21,101 nucleotides of DNA, taken from the IMG/VR virus record IMGVR_UViG_3300020207_001184, positions 1 to 21,101 of that record; one strand, written 5' to 3'. Numbering within the stretch: position 1 is the stretch's first letter; each line of letters opens with the position of its first letter. A program made the position numbers and the translations under genes. The notes under the pieces are model-generated. The model had not been told where the DNA came from and ran no database searches. It saw only the letters and a program-made list of their open reading frames with translations. Of this stretch, positions 4,578 to 13,766 are shown piece after piece. Origin of the DNA: a virus.

Positions 4578-6066
4578 TGCGTTTACATTCGTATACGTCT
4601 ATATTAGTATCTAAGTAACTACTGTATAGCTTAACGTCATATCCCCATAATTTTTGAACATGTATTAATACTTGTTCAGCATTCTTTTTGTCTAACCTCT
4701 TACCATTAAACGAGTAATGGGTCAAAGTAAGTTCACGGCTTTCTGTGATATCCGCTTCTGTTACTTGAATATCAGGAATCATTGCCGCTGTCACGTATTG
4801 TTGCGATAGTGCCTTACGCACACGCTTATATCCACGTTCATTATGAATACTGGTTACTTGATAATTGTCATTCTTTTCTTCATCATGTAGAACAAATAGT
4901 TTCCAATCACGAATAACTTTAGGTCCTAAAAACTGTAGAATAGCAGACTCGTCACGGTAGTTCGCAACGATATCTTTAATCACATCACGCCAGTTTTGAC
5001 CTACTATATCTGGAAACCACTCTTCGTCTTCTTTATCTGGTTCTTCACATATACGCTGTACATCTTTAAGGATAGCAAAGCCCAGTGCGTATGGATTGAA
5101 CCCTGAATAGTGTTGTGAATTGAAATTCGGTTGATATAACACAGCACTATGAAGTTGAAAAAACTCTAACATTGCACCATCATCTACTTTACCCTGATTA
5201 TATAATTCATTAAAAATATAGTGATGTGTAAATGAAGCAAAACCTTCGTTCATAACTTTTGTTTGATATTGTGGATAGAAATACTGCGCAATACGTCTTA
5301 CGATACGACATATTTCACGTTGCCATGGTTGTAATACTGGAGAATGCTTTTCTAAGAAGTATAACAAGTTTTCTTCTGGTTCTGAAGGCCATATGTATTT
5401 TTTATCTTCTCCATCTGTCTTTGTTTTCGGTAATGTTTTCCAAAGTTCATTAACTTGTGATTGCAAATATTCACTTCTGGCACGTTGTTTTTCTGCTTCA
5501 CGTTTAGCATTCAACTTTGGCGGACGTTTATATTTGTTGATGCTCTGATACTGAATAGCATGACACGCATCAAGGGTCTCTTCTACAATCTCAACGCCGT
5601 ATCTTTCTTCACAGCTTCTTATGTAATTTTTAGCGAATAGCAAATAATCTACAATAGCGTCAGGAGATGTCCATTGCTTAAACAAATAATTATTTTTAAA
5701 GAAGTGATTATGACCAAACGCAGCATGTGCTATAACTAATGCTTGTGTAGTCATAGAATTTTCTTCCATAAGATAGTTAATGCATGGATTACTATTAATA
5801 ACAAGTTCATAAGCAAGTCCCATACGTCCAGCTGTATATTGATGCATGTTACTAATAAAACTTTTACCAAAGCTCCAATGGTTATACATTAGTGGCATAC
5901 CAACAGAACTGTATGCGTCTAACATTTGTTCTACTGTGATGATTTCAATTTGATTAGGGAAACAATCAAGCCCCATGTCATTGACTGCGATTTCTTCACA
6001 CGCATCCATTACAGAATACAGTTTGTCAAAATCCCAATGGGAGCCTGTATAGAGTAATTTACTCAT
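4558..6066 (-). CDS. SpoVR-family protein (YcgB-like)
   Basis: 502 residues, full family length (E. coli YcgB is about 510). Hallmarks: MYNHWSFGKSF (60-70), RMGLAYELVINSNP (81-94), AHAAFGHNHFFKNNYLF (113-129) and the conserved C-terminal third with the RDWKLFVLHDEE stretch. SpoVR proteins are cytoplasmic and usually encoded with PrkA and DUF444; the Bacillus member affects spore cortex, while the proteobacterial role is tied to starvation and stress but is not biochemically settled. The start overlaps the YeaH stop (ATGA, 6066-6063). No truncation or frameshift. Last gene of the phage prkA-yeaH-spoVR operon. Confidence 0.95.
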   Translation of the reverse strand: MSKLLYTGSHWDFDKLYSVMDACEEIAVNDMGLDCFPNQIEIITVEQMLDAYSSVGMPLMYNHWSFGKSFISNMHQYTAGRMGLAYELVINSNPCINYLMEENSMTTQALVIAHAAFGHNHFFKNNYLFKQWTSPDAIVDYLLFAKNYIRSCEERYGVEIVEETLDACHAIQYQSINKYKRPPKLNAKREAEKQRARSEYLQSQVNELWKTLPKTKTDGEDKKYIWPSEPEENLLYFLEKHSPVLQPWQREICRIVRRIAQYFYPQYQTKVMNEGFASFTHHYIFNELYNQGKVDDGAMLEFFQLHSAVLYQPNFNSQHYSGFNPYALGFAILKDVQRICEEPDKEDEEWFPDIVGQNWRDVIKDIVANYRDESAILQFLGPKVIRDWKLFVLHDEEKNDNYQVTSIHNERGYKRVRKALSQQYVTAAMIPDIQVTEADITESRELTLTHYSFNGKRLDKKNAEQVLIHVQKLWGYDVKLYSSYLDTNIDVYECKRKEGYQG

Positions 6067-7352
6067 TGTTCTTCCCTCTTTTTAAATATTTCCCTGAACA
6101 CTGGATATACATCATTACGATTTACTAATTGTTTAGCTATTAAATTATTATTATCTTTTTCTAATTCTTCATATTCTGAAATAAGATTACCTACTGCGGT
6201 ATAGTATCCACCCATCCCAACACCTCGAGGTTCACCAACTTGGATATATGAAAAGAATTGTGTGACTGGTAATATATGTTTTCTAAGAATATCTTTAAGA
6301 ACTGTATTATCGCTAGACCAATTATCGCCGTCACTTGCTTGTGCGAAGTATATATTCCATTCGCTAGGAGAATATCTTTCATTAATTATTTCTTTTGCTA
6401 ATTCAAACGCACTACTAACAATAGTACCACCATTATCTTTACCAGAGAAAAATTCTTCTTCGTCTACTTCGTTTGCTTTTGTATGGTGTCTAATGAATAC
6501 ACACTTTACTGTTTTGTACTTACGGGATACAAACAAATTAAGAAGCATAAAGAAACGCTTTGCTAAGTCTTTATGAAACTCTGTCATACTAGCAGAGACA
6601 TCCATTACAAAGAATATAACAGCCTGTGAACTAGGTTTAGGTATTTTAGTAAAGTTATTGTATCTTAAATCTACAGGATCAATAAAAGAAATTGCTCTTG
6701 CTCTAATTCTTAATACACGTATTTCTTCTTCTAGTTCAAGCCTACGTTTTTCATTTTTACAGTTTTCTAATTCTTCTTCAAGTTCACGTATCTTTTTCAG
6801 TTTAGGCTTTTGTAATGCAATACGTCTACCTATACTATTTACCATTGATTTTTCTAGATTGAGTTGAGCAGGGTTACCTTCATTTGTATACCCAGAACGT
6901 GCTATTTCCCATTTCTTTACTACACGATTTTCTTTTGGTATCATGTGTGGCAGTTCTAAATCTTCAAACAAAATGTTTACAAATTCATCGTTGCTTAACG
7001 CAAAAGAAAAATCATCTTCTCCTTCACCATCAGGAGAACCTTCGTGTCCGACTCCACCACCACCGCCTTTTGGTTTTTCAAGTAGATCACCTTCAGTATA
7101 TTCTTCATTTCCTGGAAGTACAATATCACGTGAACCACTCTGAGGATCATGTCCAAACTGTGGTTCATTTATACCTTTACGTTGTATCGTAACGCCATGT
7201 TCATCGCCTGATCCTGATATTTTTCTTTTACCAAGACTATCGTATACACTTTTGCGTATTTGTTCTTTGTTTCTTTTCAGAAACTTTTGACGATTGTTTG
7301 AACTTTTACCGCCTGGATTTTTGCGTCTATCAATAATAGTATTGTTAGGCAT
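6063..7352 (-). CDS. yeaH: YeaH/DUF444 protein with von Willebrand A domain
   Basis: 429 residues, close to E. coli YeaH (427). The N-terminus has the family start TIIDRRKNPGGKSSNNRQKF, then a Gly-rich linker (GGGGG, 96-100), a coiled coil (about 185-217) and a C-terminal vWA domain with an intact metal site: D251-x-S253-x-S255 (DVSASM), T310 (GGT) and D341 (SDGD). In E. coli YeaH acts with the kinase YeaG in surviving long nitrogen starvation. It probably scaffolds PrkA and SpoVR (inference). It lies 11 nt downstream of prkA and overlaps spoVR by 4 nt; the Shine-Dalgarno AGAGGA precedes the ATG. Confidence 0.95.
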   Translation of the reverse strand: MPNNTIIDRRKNPGGKSSNNRQKFLKRNKEQIRKSVYDSLGKRKISGSGDEHGVTIQRKGINEPQFGHDPQSGSRDIVLPGNEEYTEGDLLEKPKGGGGGVGHEGSPDGEGEDDFSFALSNDEFVNILFEDLELPHMIPKENRVVKKWEIARSGYTNEGNPAQLNLEKSMVNSIGRRIALQKPKLKKIRELEEELENCKNEKRRLELEEEIRVLRIRARAISFIDPVDLRYNNFTKIPKPSSQAVIFFVMDVSASMTEFHKDLAKRFFMLLNLFVSRKYKTVKCVFIRHHTKANEVDEEEFFSGKDNGGTIVSSAFELAKEIINERYSPSEWNIYFAQASDGDNWSSDNTVLKDILRKHILPVTQFFSYIQVGEPRGVGMGGYYTAVGNLISEYEELEKDNNNLIAKQLVNRNDVYPVFREIFKKREEQ

Positions 7353-7363
7353 GTTATCGTCCT

Positions 7364-9298
7364 CTAGTTAGACTTCTGGACACGCATATACCATTCTACT
7401 AATCGTTTCACTTGACGTTCTGTGTAACCCTTTTCAGTCATACGTGATACGAAATCATCATGCTTCTGCTGGTCGTCTTTTGACTTCTTACTACCGAATG
7501 AGATTACTGGTAGTAGTTCTTCTGTGCCAGCGAACATCTTATGTTCGATAACTTCTTTCATTTTTTCGTATGCCGTCCAAGGAGGGTTGTTGCCTTCGTG
7601 CTTCGCTCTTGCTCTTAGAACCCAATTGACTACTTCGTTACGGAAGTCTTTAGGATTTGCGATACTTGCTGGCTTTTCAATCTTTTCTAGTTCTTCATTT
7701 AGAATATCTCTATCAAATAAATTTCCAGTGTCTGGGTCTTTGAAGTCAATTTTCTGTATCCAATGATCCGCATATTCTATATATCTATCAAATAAATTTT
7801 GTCCGTATTCTGAATAGCTTTCTAGGTATGCTTTTTGAATTTCATTACCTACTTGTTCTGCATACTTTACTGCTAGATGATCCTTAATAAATCCAAGTAG
7901 CTTTTGTTCATGTTCTTCTGGGAACTGTTCACGTTTGATAGCTGTTTCTAGCACATACATCAAATGCACTGGATCAGCAGCAACTTCATTTGGATCAAAG
8001 TTAAATGTTTGTGACAAAATCTTAAATGCGAAACGTGTTGACATACCTGACATGCCTTCATCTACGCCGGCACTGTCTTTATATTCTTGCATTGACTTTG
8101 CTTTTGGATCTACATCATGTAGATTTTCACCATCGTAGATACGCATCTTTGCTGCTAGTGTTGAATTTTCATGCTCTTTCAAACGTGACAGAATTGAAAA
8201 CTGTGCTAACATATCAAGTGTATGTGCTGCACATTTACTATCATCGAGACCTGATGATTTAAGCATCTTGTCATAGATTGCTGTTTCTTCTGATACACGT
8301 AGACAGTAAGGGACTTTAACGATGTAAACACGATCCAAGAACGCTTCGTTGTTCTTGTTGTTTCTGAATGCTTCCCATTCGCTTTCGTTGGAGTGTGCAA
8401 CTACTACGCCGTTAAATGGGATTGCTGAGATGCCCTCAGTGCCCATATAGTTACCTTCTTGTGTCGCTGTTAGCAGTGGGTGTAGAACTTTGATAGGAGC
8501 TTTAAACATCTCCACGAATTCCATCATACCCTGGTTACCACGACATAGACCGCCACTAAACGCATATGAGTCTGGGTCATTCTGTGAGAAGTATTCTAGT
8601 TTACGAATATCTGTCTTACCAACTAGTGACGAAATATCTTGGTTGTTATCATCGCCAGGTTCTGTCTTCATAATACCGATTTGTTTTAGTTTTGAAGGAT
8701 ACATTTTTACAACAGAAAACTTACTAAGGTCTCCTTCAAATTCTTCTAATCTTTTAACTGCCCATGGAGAAAGTAGACCAGACAAGTAACGAGAAGGTAC
8801 ACCATATTTTTCTTCAAAGTCACTTCCGAAATCTTGTGGATTAAATAATCCAAGTGGTGTTTCAAACACTGGAGATATTTCATCACCTGCTTTTAGAACA
8901 TAAATAGGATGCTTTTCCATAAGTTCTTTTAGTCGCTCTGCTAGTGATGATTTACCTCCACCTACTGGTCCTAATAGATAAAGAACTTGTTTCTTTTCCT
9001 CTAGTCCCTGTGATGAATGTCTGAAGTATGCTACTAATCTTTCAATTGCTTCTTCCATACCATAGAAATCCTTGAAAGCAGGATATACTTTAATTGTTCT
9101 GTTTAGAAAAATTCTACTAAGTCTAGGATCTGAACTTGTATCTACAACTTCCGGCTCACCGATTGCATCTAGCATTCTTTCTGCAGCGGTTGCGTATGCT
9201 AATTTATCTTCTTTACAAAGATCAAGATAGTCTGTCAGTGACATTTCATCTTCTTTTTTACTAGCATAAATTTTGTTAAACTTTTTTAAAACACTCAT
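7364..9298 (-). CDS. prkA: PrkA/YeaG serine protein kinase
   Basis: 644 residues, the same length as E. coli YeaG. The N-terminal AAA-type PrkA domain has the Walker A loop LLGPVGGGKSSLAERL (K116). The region around residues 240-310 (GLCRGNQGMMEFVEMFKAP, ATQEGNY, GVVVAHSNESEW) matches the conserved AAA core. The C-terminal PrkA domain ends in FVSRMTEKGYTERQVKRLVEWY. The family phosphorylates serine in stress and starvation signalling; some work questions classic kinase activity and proposes an ATPase or protease role. First gene of the operon with yeaH and spoVR. The upstream GGAG lies 13 nt from the ATG, a little far. No degradation of motifs, so selection has kept it functional in the phage. 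Confidence 0.96.
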   Translation of the reverse strand: MSVLKKFNKIYASKKEDEMSLTDYLDLCKEDKLAYATAAERMLDAIGEPEVVDTSSDPRLSRIFLNRTIKVYPAFKDFYGMEEAIERLVAYFRHSSQGLEEKKQVLYLLGPVGGGKSSLAERLKELMEKHPIYVLKAGDEISPVFETPLGLFNPQDFGSDFEEKYGVPSRYLSGLLSPWAVKRLEEFEGDLSKFSVVKMYPSKLKQIGIMKTEPGDDNNQDISSLVGKTDIRKLEYFSQNDPDSYAFSGGLCRGNQGMMEFVEMFKAPIKVLHPLLTATQEGNYMGTEGISAIPFNGVVVAHSNESEWEAFRNNKNNEAFLDRVYIVKVPYCLRVSEETAIYDKMLKSSGLDDSKCAAHTLDMLAQFSILSRLKEHENSTLAAKMRIYDGENLHDVDPKAKSMQEYKDSAGVDEGMSGMSTRFAFKILSQTFNFDPNEVAADPVHLMYVLETAIKREQFPEEHEQKLLGFIKDHLAVKYAEQVGNEIQKAYLESYSEYGQNLFDRYIEYADHWIQKIDFKDPDTGNLFDRDILNEELEKIEKPASIANPKDFRNEVVNWVLRARAKHEGNNPPWTAYEKMKEVIEHKMFAGTEELLPVISFGSKKSKDDQQKHDDFVSRMTEKGYTERQVKRLVEWYMRVQKSN

Positions 9299-9339
9299 TT
9301 TGCTCTAGTTCTCCGTCGTTTTTTATATACTATTACTTA

Positions 9340-10182
9340 TCATTTTTCTACGAATATGTTTTTAACATTTCCTTTAAATATATAGTGGCCCACGTGATCT
9401 AAGTTAACTAGTGGATCTAACCATACCTCACCGCCCAATGCCTGCCAGCGGCGACAGAACGCATAATCTTCTGACAAAAATCTTTTTGTTTCAGGCTCAT
9501 GCATTGTATCGAAAAAGAGATAAGTCCATTTTTCAAATTCTGGATCTAAATGTAAATCATTATTGAAGTATAACTCAGGATATGATTCAATCATTTTTTC
9601 AATTACTGAACGTTTTATCAGCATAAATCCAGTTGCTGCGTCTTTTAACTCTACTAATCCATTTGTAAACTGTACACCTTTATCTGTTTCATTATCTATA
9701 AATTTGAAATTTAAAGCATAGTTTGCACCGTGCGATGCTAACATGTCAGTATCAACTTCTGGATCGTTTGTTATTGTTTTTTTGATATGTTTCCAACCTA
9801 TATCTTTTTTAGGATATGCACCCACGATAATATCTTTATCATGTTGTAACATATGTAAAATATCTAAAGCATCAAAATTAATATCTGCGTCAATAAACAT
9901 TAAATGCGTTGCGTTTGGATTTGCCATCATATAAGCAACCATGTGACAGCGGGCCCTTGATACAAGAGACTCGTTTGCTGATGTTGTTACTGAATATGGG
10001 ATTTGATACTTTGTGAACATCATATGCGCTCTACTCCAAGAGCGAAAAAATGGTTCAGTTATTTGTCCACCGTAGCATGGTGTACAATAATGTACATGCG
10101 TATTTTTAATAAATTCTAAATCAATTTCTTTTCTAAATTGTTTTAGATTTTCTATTATCTGTTGGCTCAATCTTACTTCCAC
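9340..10182 (-). CDS. GT-A-type glycosyltransferase
   Basis: 280 residues. The region THLMFIDADINF holds a DxD metal/nucleotide-sugar motif (D98, D100). It is preceded by RCHMVAYMMANPNA and followed by GAYPKKDI and a late LSEDYAFCRRWQALGGEVWLDP segment, the acceptor-side motif of family-2-like enzymes. No membrane segment, so cytoplasmic. The start is GTG at 10182 without a clear Shine-Dalgarno; the reading frame has a TAG 18 nt upstream, so no earlier ATG exists. It may glycosylate phage virion protein, DNA or host surface precursors. The sugar may come from the epimerase at 2738, but that is inference. Acceptor unknown. Confidence 0.82.
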   Translation of the reverse strand: MEVRLSQQIIENLKQFRKEIDLEFIKNTHVHYCTPCYGGQITEPFFRSWSRAHMMFTKYQIPYSVTTSANESLVSRARCHMVAYMMANPNATHLMFIDADINFDALDILHMLQHDKDIIVGAYPKKDIGWKHIKKTITNDPEVDTDMLASHGANYALNFKFIDNETDKGVQFTNGLVELKDAATGFMLIKRSVIEKMIESYPELYFNNDLHLDPEFEKWTYLFFDTMHEPETKRFLSEDYAFCRRWQALGGEVWLDPLVNLDHVGHYIFKGNVKNIFVEK

Positions 10183-10229
10183 TTCAATGTGTTTATACTA
10201 CTAGATAATAATAGGATCTGGTCCCAAAG

Positions 10230-10964
10230 TCAAGACTTTTCCTCTTCTTTATCATCTTTTTTATTAACGTCTGAAGTTTTCGCTTGTCCCCAATTTGGAT
10301 TTGCTAACCAAGATTTAGCTGCACGGGATGATGGGGGTGTAACCAAAAATTTGTCAATTGACTTTTCAACATTTTTGAAATTTTCAGCACGTTCAGGATC
10401 TTCTAAGCCGCCACTGTTATCTATAACGTGGAAGTTAGCTGCGCCAAATATTTGTTGAAATTTCATAAGATTATCTTGTACGGTACGCCACATCTTAGTA
10501 ACCATTTCAGAAGGTATACTTCTAGGGCGCTGTAAATTTCTATCTTGTGCTACTTCTTCGCTTGTGTTTACAAATAGCATCATTGTATCATAACCTAGTG
10601 CTTTTAGTTTTTCATTAGCTTTTGATACTTTAGCAACATCTTTGCCAGTGCCGTCAATGATCATTCCAAGTCTACCATCAATATAAACATGCTCTTTACC
10701 TTTTGTTAACTCTTTAGCACGATTACGTGTAGCTTGTCCAGCATCACTACCAATGGTTTCTGGATCTAATGGCATATCTTGTTTTTTCATAAGATATTCA
10801 AATATATCATCGCTGTTTACAGTTTTAAGTCCTGTACCAGATAATAGTTTAGATGCGACAAATGATTTTCCACTTCCAGGTCCGCCTGCCATAAATACTG
10901 CTTTGAAAATATGAGGATCGTTTGGACCCTCTTCCAGTGGACTTATAATATCATTGACTTTCAT
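10230..10964 (-). CDS. Zeta-toxin-like P-loop kinase
   Basis: 244 residues. The Walker A motif is MAGGPGSGKS (K33, S34), followed by TVNSDDIFEYLMKK and, further on, IDGTGKD and MMLFVNTSEEVAQDRNLQRPR. This order (P-loop, substrate Asp after the second strand, then a lid with arginines) fits the zeta toxin / polynucleotide-kinase-like branch of P-loop kinases. The C-terminal 35 residues are low complexity and charged (KKDDKEEEKS). The phosphorylated substrate is not predictable: UDP-GlcNAc, RNA ends or a protein are all possible. No antitoxin-like small gene sits directly upstream. It is preceded by a late-type promoter and a Shine-Dalgarno TTGGAG, so it is expressed with virion genes. Confidence 0.8.
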   Translation of the reverse strand: MKVNDIISPLEEGPNDPHIFKAVFMAGGPGSGKSFVASKLLSGTGLKTVNSDDIFEYLMKKQDMPLDPETIGSDAGQATRNRAKELTKGKEHVYIDGRLGMIIDGTGKDVAKVSKANEKLKALGYDTMMLFVNTSEEVAQDRNLQRPRSIPSEMVTKMWRTVQDNLMKFQQIFGAANFHVIDNSGGLEDPERAENFKNVEKSIDKFLVTPPSSRAAKSWLANPNWGQAKTSDVNKKDDKEEEKS

Positions 10965-10987
10965 GGTAAAACTCCAATTAATTTATA

Positions 10988-10995
10988 GTATTTAT
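10988..10995 (-). promoter_or_regulatory. Late-type promoter before the P-loop kinase gene
   Basis: ATAAATAC on the minus strand (within GATAAATACTATAAAT), about 24 nt before the ATG at 10964, with TTGGAG between. It overlaps the stop codon of the upstream 687-aa gene. Same word and spacing as at 13740, 16715 and 19609. Confidence 0.45.
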
Positions 10996-13058
10996 CATTC
11001 GCCGTTATAAATGGCTTGTGCTTTAATTGAGTTCCAAGACCTAATCTCATTATCTACTTTTAGTCTTAAAGATTTTAATATCTTATCTTGTTTTGGATAT
11101 ATATCATCTCTGTATAAAACTTTTAATTCTTGTTCTTTAGCACTATCCAAATCCCCACCAGGTGTAGTATATCTCATTTCTTCTACACGATTACGTAATG
11201 ATCTAGCTTCACGCTCTAGGTTCATAAGATTTTCTTCAATAATTCTGGATTGTCTTTTTTGACTTTCATCACGGAATTTTGCTTGATCCAAATATCTTTG
11301 TATCTCTTTATATGTAACTTGTGCGTCTGAACGTATTTCCATCATTCTTGGGAATATTTCATTTCTCCACGATTTAACTGCTCCTGAATTTACAGTAATT
11401 GGAATTAACTGCCTATCTTTGTTATCAAAAGATGGTATACTTAAATCAGTATCTATAATTTTTGCTAAACGTGTCGCTGATGAAATAGCAGGATTCATTG
11501 CGTCATTTAGCGATGCTGCTAAATCGCTTAACGCATTTTGATTTAGTGAACCTCTATCAAGACCACTTAAAGTATCAATGCTAGGAGGTGATTCCAACTC
11601 TGGAACTTCTAATCTACTAGGCAAATCTTGTCTCAATCTTTCAATAATAGAATTATTAGCTGATACAGAGTTACTTCCAGTTACTGGCTTTTCTACTATT
11701 TTTGTCTGTCCATCTGAACCGATAACTGTTTCAAAGTTAGATGTAAATATACCAGACAGATCATCAAACAAGTCAAATAGATAAGCATTTATAGGTTGAT
11801 ATATACCTGCTAGTGAACTAAACGGTGACTGTGGGACACCAGAACTTTTACTTGCTTTATCTTTTGCTTCTGCCATGCGCATATTCACAGCATTTTTATT
11901 TGCTCTTGGATCTGTTTCTGTTGGTATTACAAATCTAGGTGTAGGTACTGCTAACGGCGCATTAAGTAAATTCGCCGCTGATTTTAGTTCATCTGAGCCA
12001 GTGTTCAATAGTACTGCTAATTTACAAGGATCTAACATAGCACCAGCCATTGCGATTGATTTTAGCTTACTAGTAATTTGATCCATCATATTAGAAAGAC
12101 CTGCGATTTCTCCAGCAATCTGGTTAGTTATACTTGATATAGCATTAAGAGCACCTGATGCTAAACCGCCTAATGTACCTAGTGTTGCTCCTAGACCACC
12201 TAATGCGCTATTAACAATACTAGACAAACCACTAATAATGTTACTAATGTTATCTGATATACCACCAACTAAACCATTGATTATACCCGATAAACCATTT
12301 TTTACTGTATCAAAGAAACCTAAAATCCCGGTGCCTTCCAGTATATTCATAATAGAATTCCCAGCATTATTAAGAAGATCAAATGCACCATCAAATGCAC
12401 CTGACATAATGCCCATTAGTTCATTGAAAAGAGAACAACTAGTATCACGCTCCCCGAACTGTGCGTTTAAACCTGCTAGTGTGTCTGCGTCTTCTAATGT
12501 TTGTGGCAAATCTAGTATTTGATTTTCAGTATGGGATTTTAAACTATTAAACATATCAATAGCAAGACCGCCAATTATGGCACCTTTTAAAATATCATCA
12601 AATTTAACACCTGTATTACTAAGAACTGCTGCTAAAATTGTACTTTTTGTTAGACTGCTTCCGCCTAAATTTGTATCTGACAATAAATTGAATACAATAT
12701 TAGTATCACTAAGAGCAGACACTCCTGGGTGAGCAGAATATGTTGTATAGTTAGCAATCCCGTTAGAAGCAACTGATAGGTATGGATTACTGAAATTATT
12801 TGATGCTATCTCACTTGAAATTATACCTAGAGCTTTTTGTCTATTAAATTGCTCTTCAGTTGCATTTAAGTCAGCTAACGTAGATGGGTCTAGACCAATA
12901 TTATTCGATTGATCATAATATGATACTGGAGTGTTTACTGCTTCGCCTAAACTTTCAAGTATCGCAGAGTCAGACGTAGGAGTGTTGGTTGATGTTAAAG
13001 CACCACCTCCTTTTCTTATAAACTCCTGGTATAGTCTTTCAAACTCTGCTTCGCTCAT
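10995..13058 (-). CDS. Putative virion structural (baseplate or tail) protein
   Basis: 687 residues. I do not recognise a named domain. The N-terminal part is Ser/Asn/Thr rich; residues about 205-345 form a long Gly/Ala/Ser/Ile-rich amphipathic stretch (for example GLSGIINGLVGGISDNISNI) of the kind found in tail proteins that self-associate or insert in membranes. The C-terminal part is charged and coiled coil (about 585-670, with NLMNLEREARSLRNRVEEM). Only 4 nt downstream of the PAAR spike-tip gene, so a baseplate hub or spike partner, or a measure-type internal protein, is plausible. Assignment rests on neighbours and composition. Confidence 0.6.
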   Translation of the reverse strand: MSEAEFERLYQEFIRKGGGALTSTNTPTSDSAILESLGEAVNTPVSYYDQSNNIGLDPSTLADLNATEEQFNRQKALGIISSEIASNNFSNPYLSVASNGIANYTTYSAHPGVSALSDTNIVFNLLSDTNLGGSSLTKSTILAAVLSNTGVKFDDILKGAIIGGLAIDMFNSLKSHTENQILDLPQTLEDADTLAGLNAQFGERDTSCSLFNELMGIMSGAFDGAFDLLNNAGNSIMNILEGTGILGFFDTVKNGLSGIINGLVGGISDNISNIISGLSSIVNSALGGLGATLGTLGGLASGALNAISSITNQIAGEIAGLSNMMDQITSKLKSIAMAGAMLDPCKLAVLLNTGSDELKSAANLLNAPLAVPTPRFVIPTETDPRANKNAVNMRMAEAKDKASKSSGVPQSPFSSLAGIYQPINAYLFDLFDDLSGIFTSNFETVIGSDGQTKIVEKPVTGSNSVSANNSIIERLRQDLPSRLEVPELESPPSIDTLSGLDRGSLNQNALSDLAASLNDAMNPAISSATRLAKIIDTDLSIPSFDNKDRQLIPITVNSGAVKSWRNEIFPRMMEIRSDAQVTYKEIQRYLDQAKFRDESQKRQSRIIEENLMNLEREARSLRNRVEEMRYTTPGGDLDSAKEQELKVLYRDDIYPKQDKILKSLRLKVDNEIRSWNSIKAQAIYNGE

Positions 13059-13062
13059 CTTT

Positions 13063-13374
13063 TTATCCGTTAGCTATTACGTTACTCGATCCACTTGCTA
13101 CACGAATGCCGCAACTAAATGAATCGTTTATTCTTCCTAATGGTCGACCATTTACATACACGTTCGGTGAACCCGCTGCCAATGGTGTTGTGTGTGGTAT
13201 ACAAATGATACCGGTTGGTGTAGAATGCGGCACACCGTGTGGTGTATCTCTGTCACCTTTTCTAAAAGCCAACTTACCATTAATAATCACATTTTCAGAA
13301 CCAATAGAACATTGTCCAGGTCCGCAGGGACTGTGTGCTGTAGTTCTATCTGTTGTTCTCGCTGCTCCTGGCAT
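13063..13374 (-). CDS. PAAR-repeat spike-tip protein
   Basis: 103 residues, typical of a stand-alone PAAR protein. The sequence is a run of short beta hairpins with Gly-Ser-x-Asn-Val repeats (IGSENVIINGK, AAGSPNVYVNGRP, ASGSSNVIANG) and metal-ligand His/Cys candidates (TTAHSPCGPGQC, IPHTTP, SFSCG). PAAR proteins cap the gp5/VgrG spike as a sharp tip that pierces the outer membrane. The ATG at 13374 shares its A-T with the upstream TGA (TGATG) and follows AGGAAG; the in-frame TTG one codon earlier is less likely. It confirms that this block encodes a contractile-tail phage. Confidence 0.93.
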   Translation of the reverse strand: MPGAARTTDRTTAHSPCGPGQCSIGSENVIINGKLAFRKGDRDTPHGVPHSTPTGIICIPHTTPLAAGSPNVYVNGRPLGRINDSFSCGIRVASGSSNVIANG

Positions 13375-13718
13375 CAATCTTCCTGTTCTGATTTTTCTAA
13401 TTCATCAAATTCTTCTATCGCTTGCTTGATAACTTCTTTGTAATTATCAGCATGTCCTTGCCAGGTTTTCATAGATGAAATTATTGTTGATTTATTAATA
13501 ATTATGTCGCTATTAGATTTCCCAGTCACTGAAAACGGAATGAAATTATAACCGCCTTCTGGGTTACCATCAGATGGTGGATTAGGAATAATATGCGCAG
13601 GACAATTTAGTGTAATTGTGTTTTCATCTTCTGATACAAACACACCTAAGGTCTCTGGCATACTAGGCATAACTACTGTGACTACATCGCCTTCTTTATA
13701 TTTCTTTTCTACAAGCAT
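13374..13718 (-). CDS. Small beta-rich phage protein (SH3/Sm-like barrel?)
   Basis: 114 residues. The start KYKEGDVVTVVMPSMPETLGVFVSEDENTITLNCP has the alternating pattern of a small five-stranded barrel. Similar short barrel proteins sit beside tail genes in marine T4-like phages, as I recall. The C-terminal 45 residues are a charged helix (EVIKQAIEEFDELEK). A precise function is not known. Good Shine-Dalgarno (CAGGAG) and a late-type promoter word at 13740. Stop and start overlap with PAAR suggests coupled production. Confidence 0.7.
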   Translation of the reverse strand: MLVEKKYKEGDVVTVVMPSMPETLGVFVSEDENTITLNCPAHIIPNPPSDGNPEGGYNFIPFSVTGKSNSDIIINKSTIISSMKTWQGHADNYKEVIKQAIEEFDELEKSEQED

Positions 13719-13739
13719 TATATACTCCTGTTTTATACT

Positions 13740-13747
13740 GTATTTAT
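13740..13747 (-). promoter_or_regulatory. Late-type promoter before the barrel-PAAR genes
   Basis: ATAAATAC on the minus strand (AAATAAATACAGTATAAAA), about 22 nt before the ATG at 13718, with CAGGAG between. The gap 13719-13766 also holds AGTATATAAT twice, once on each side of the motif. Confidence 0.45.
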
Positions 13748-13766
13748 TTCTTTATTATATACTAAG

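Noticed and set aside
6262-8789. Several plus-strand ORFs of 60-104 residues opposite yeaH and prkA
   Set aside because: Shadows of the strong minus-strand genes: no ribosome binding sites, odd composition (Ser/Phe/Leu runs) and no family resemblance.
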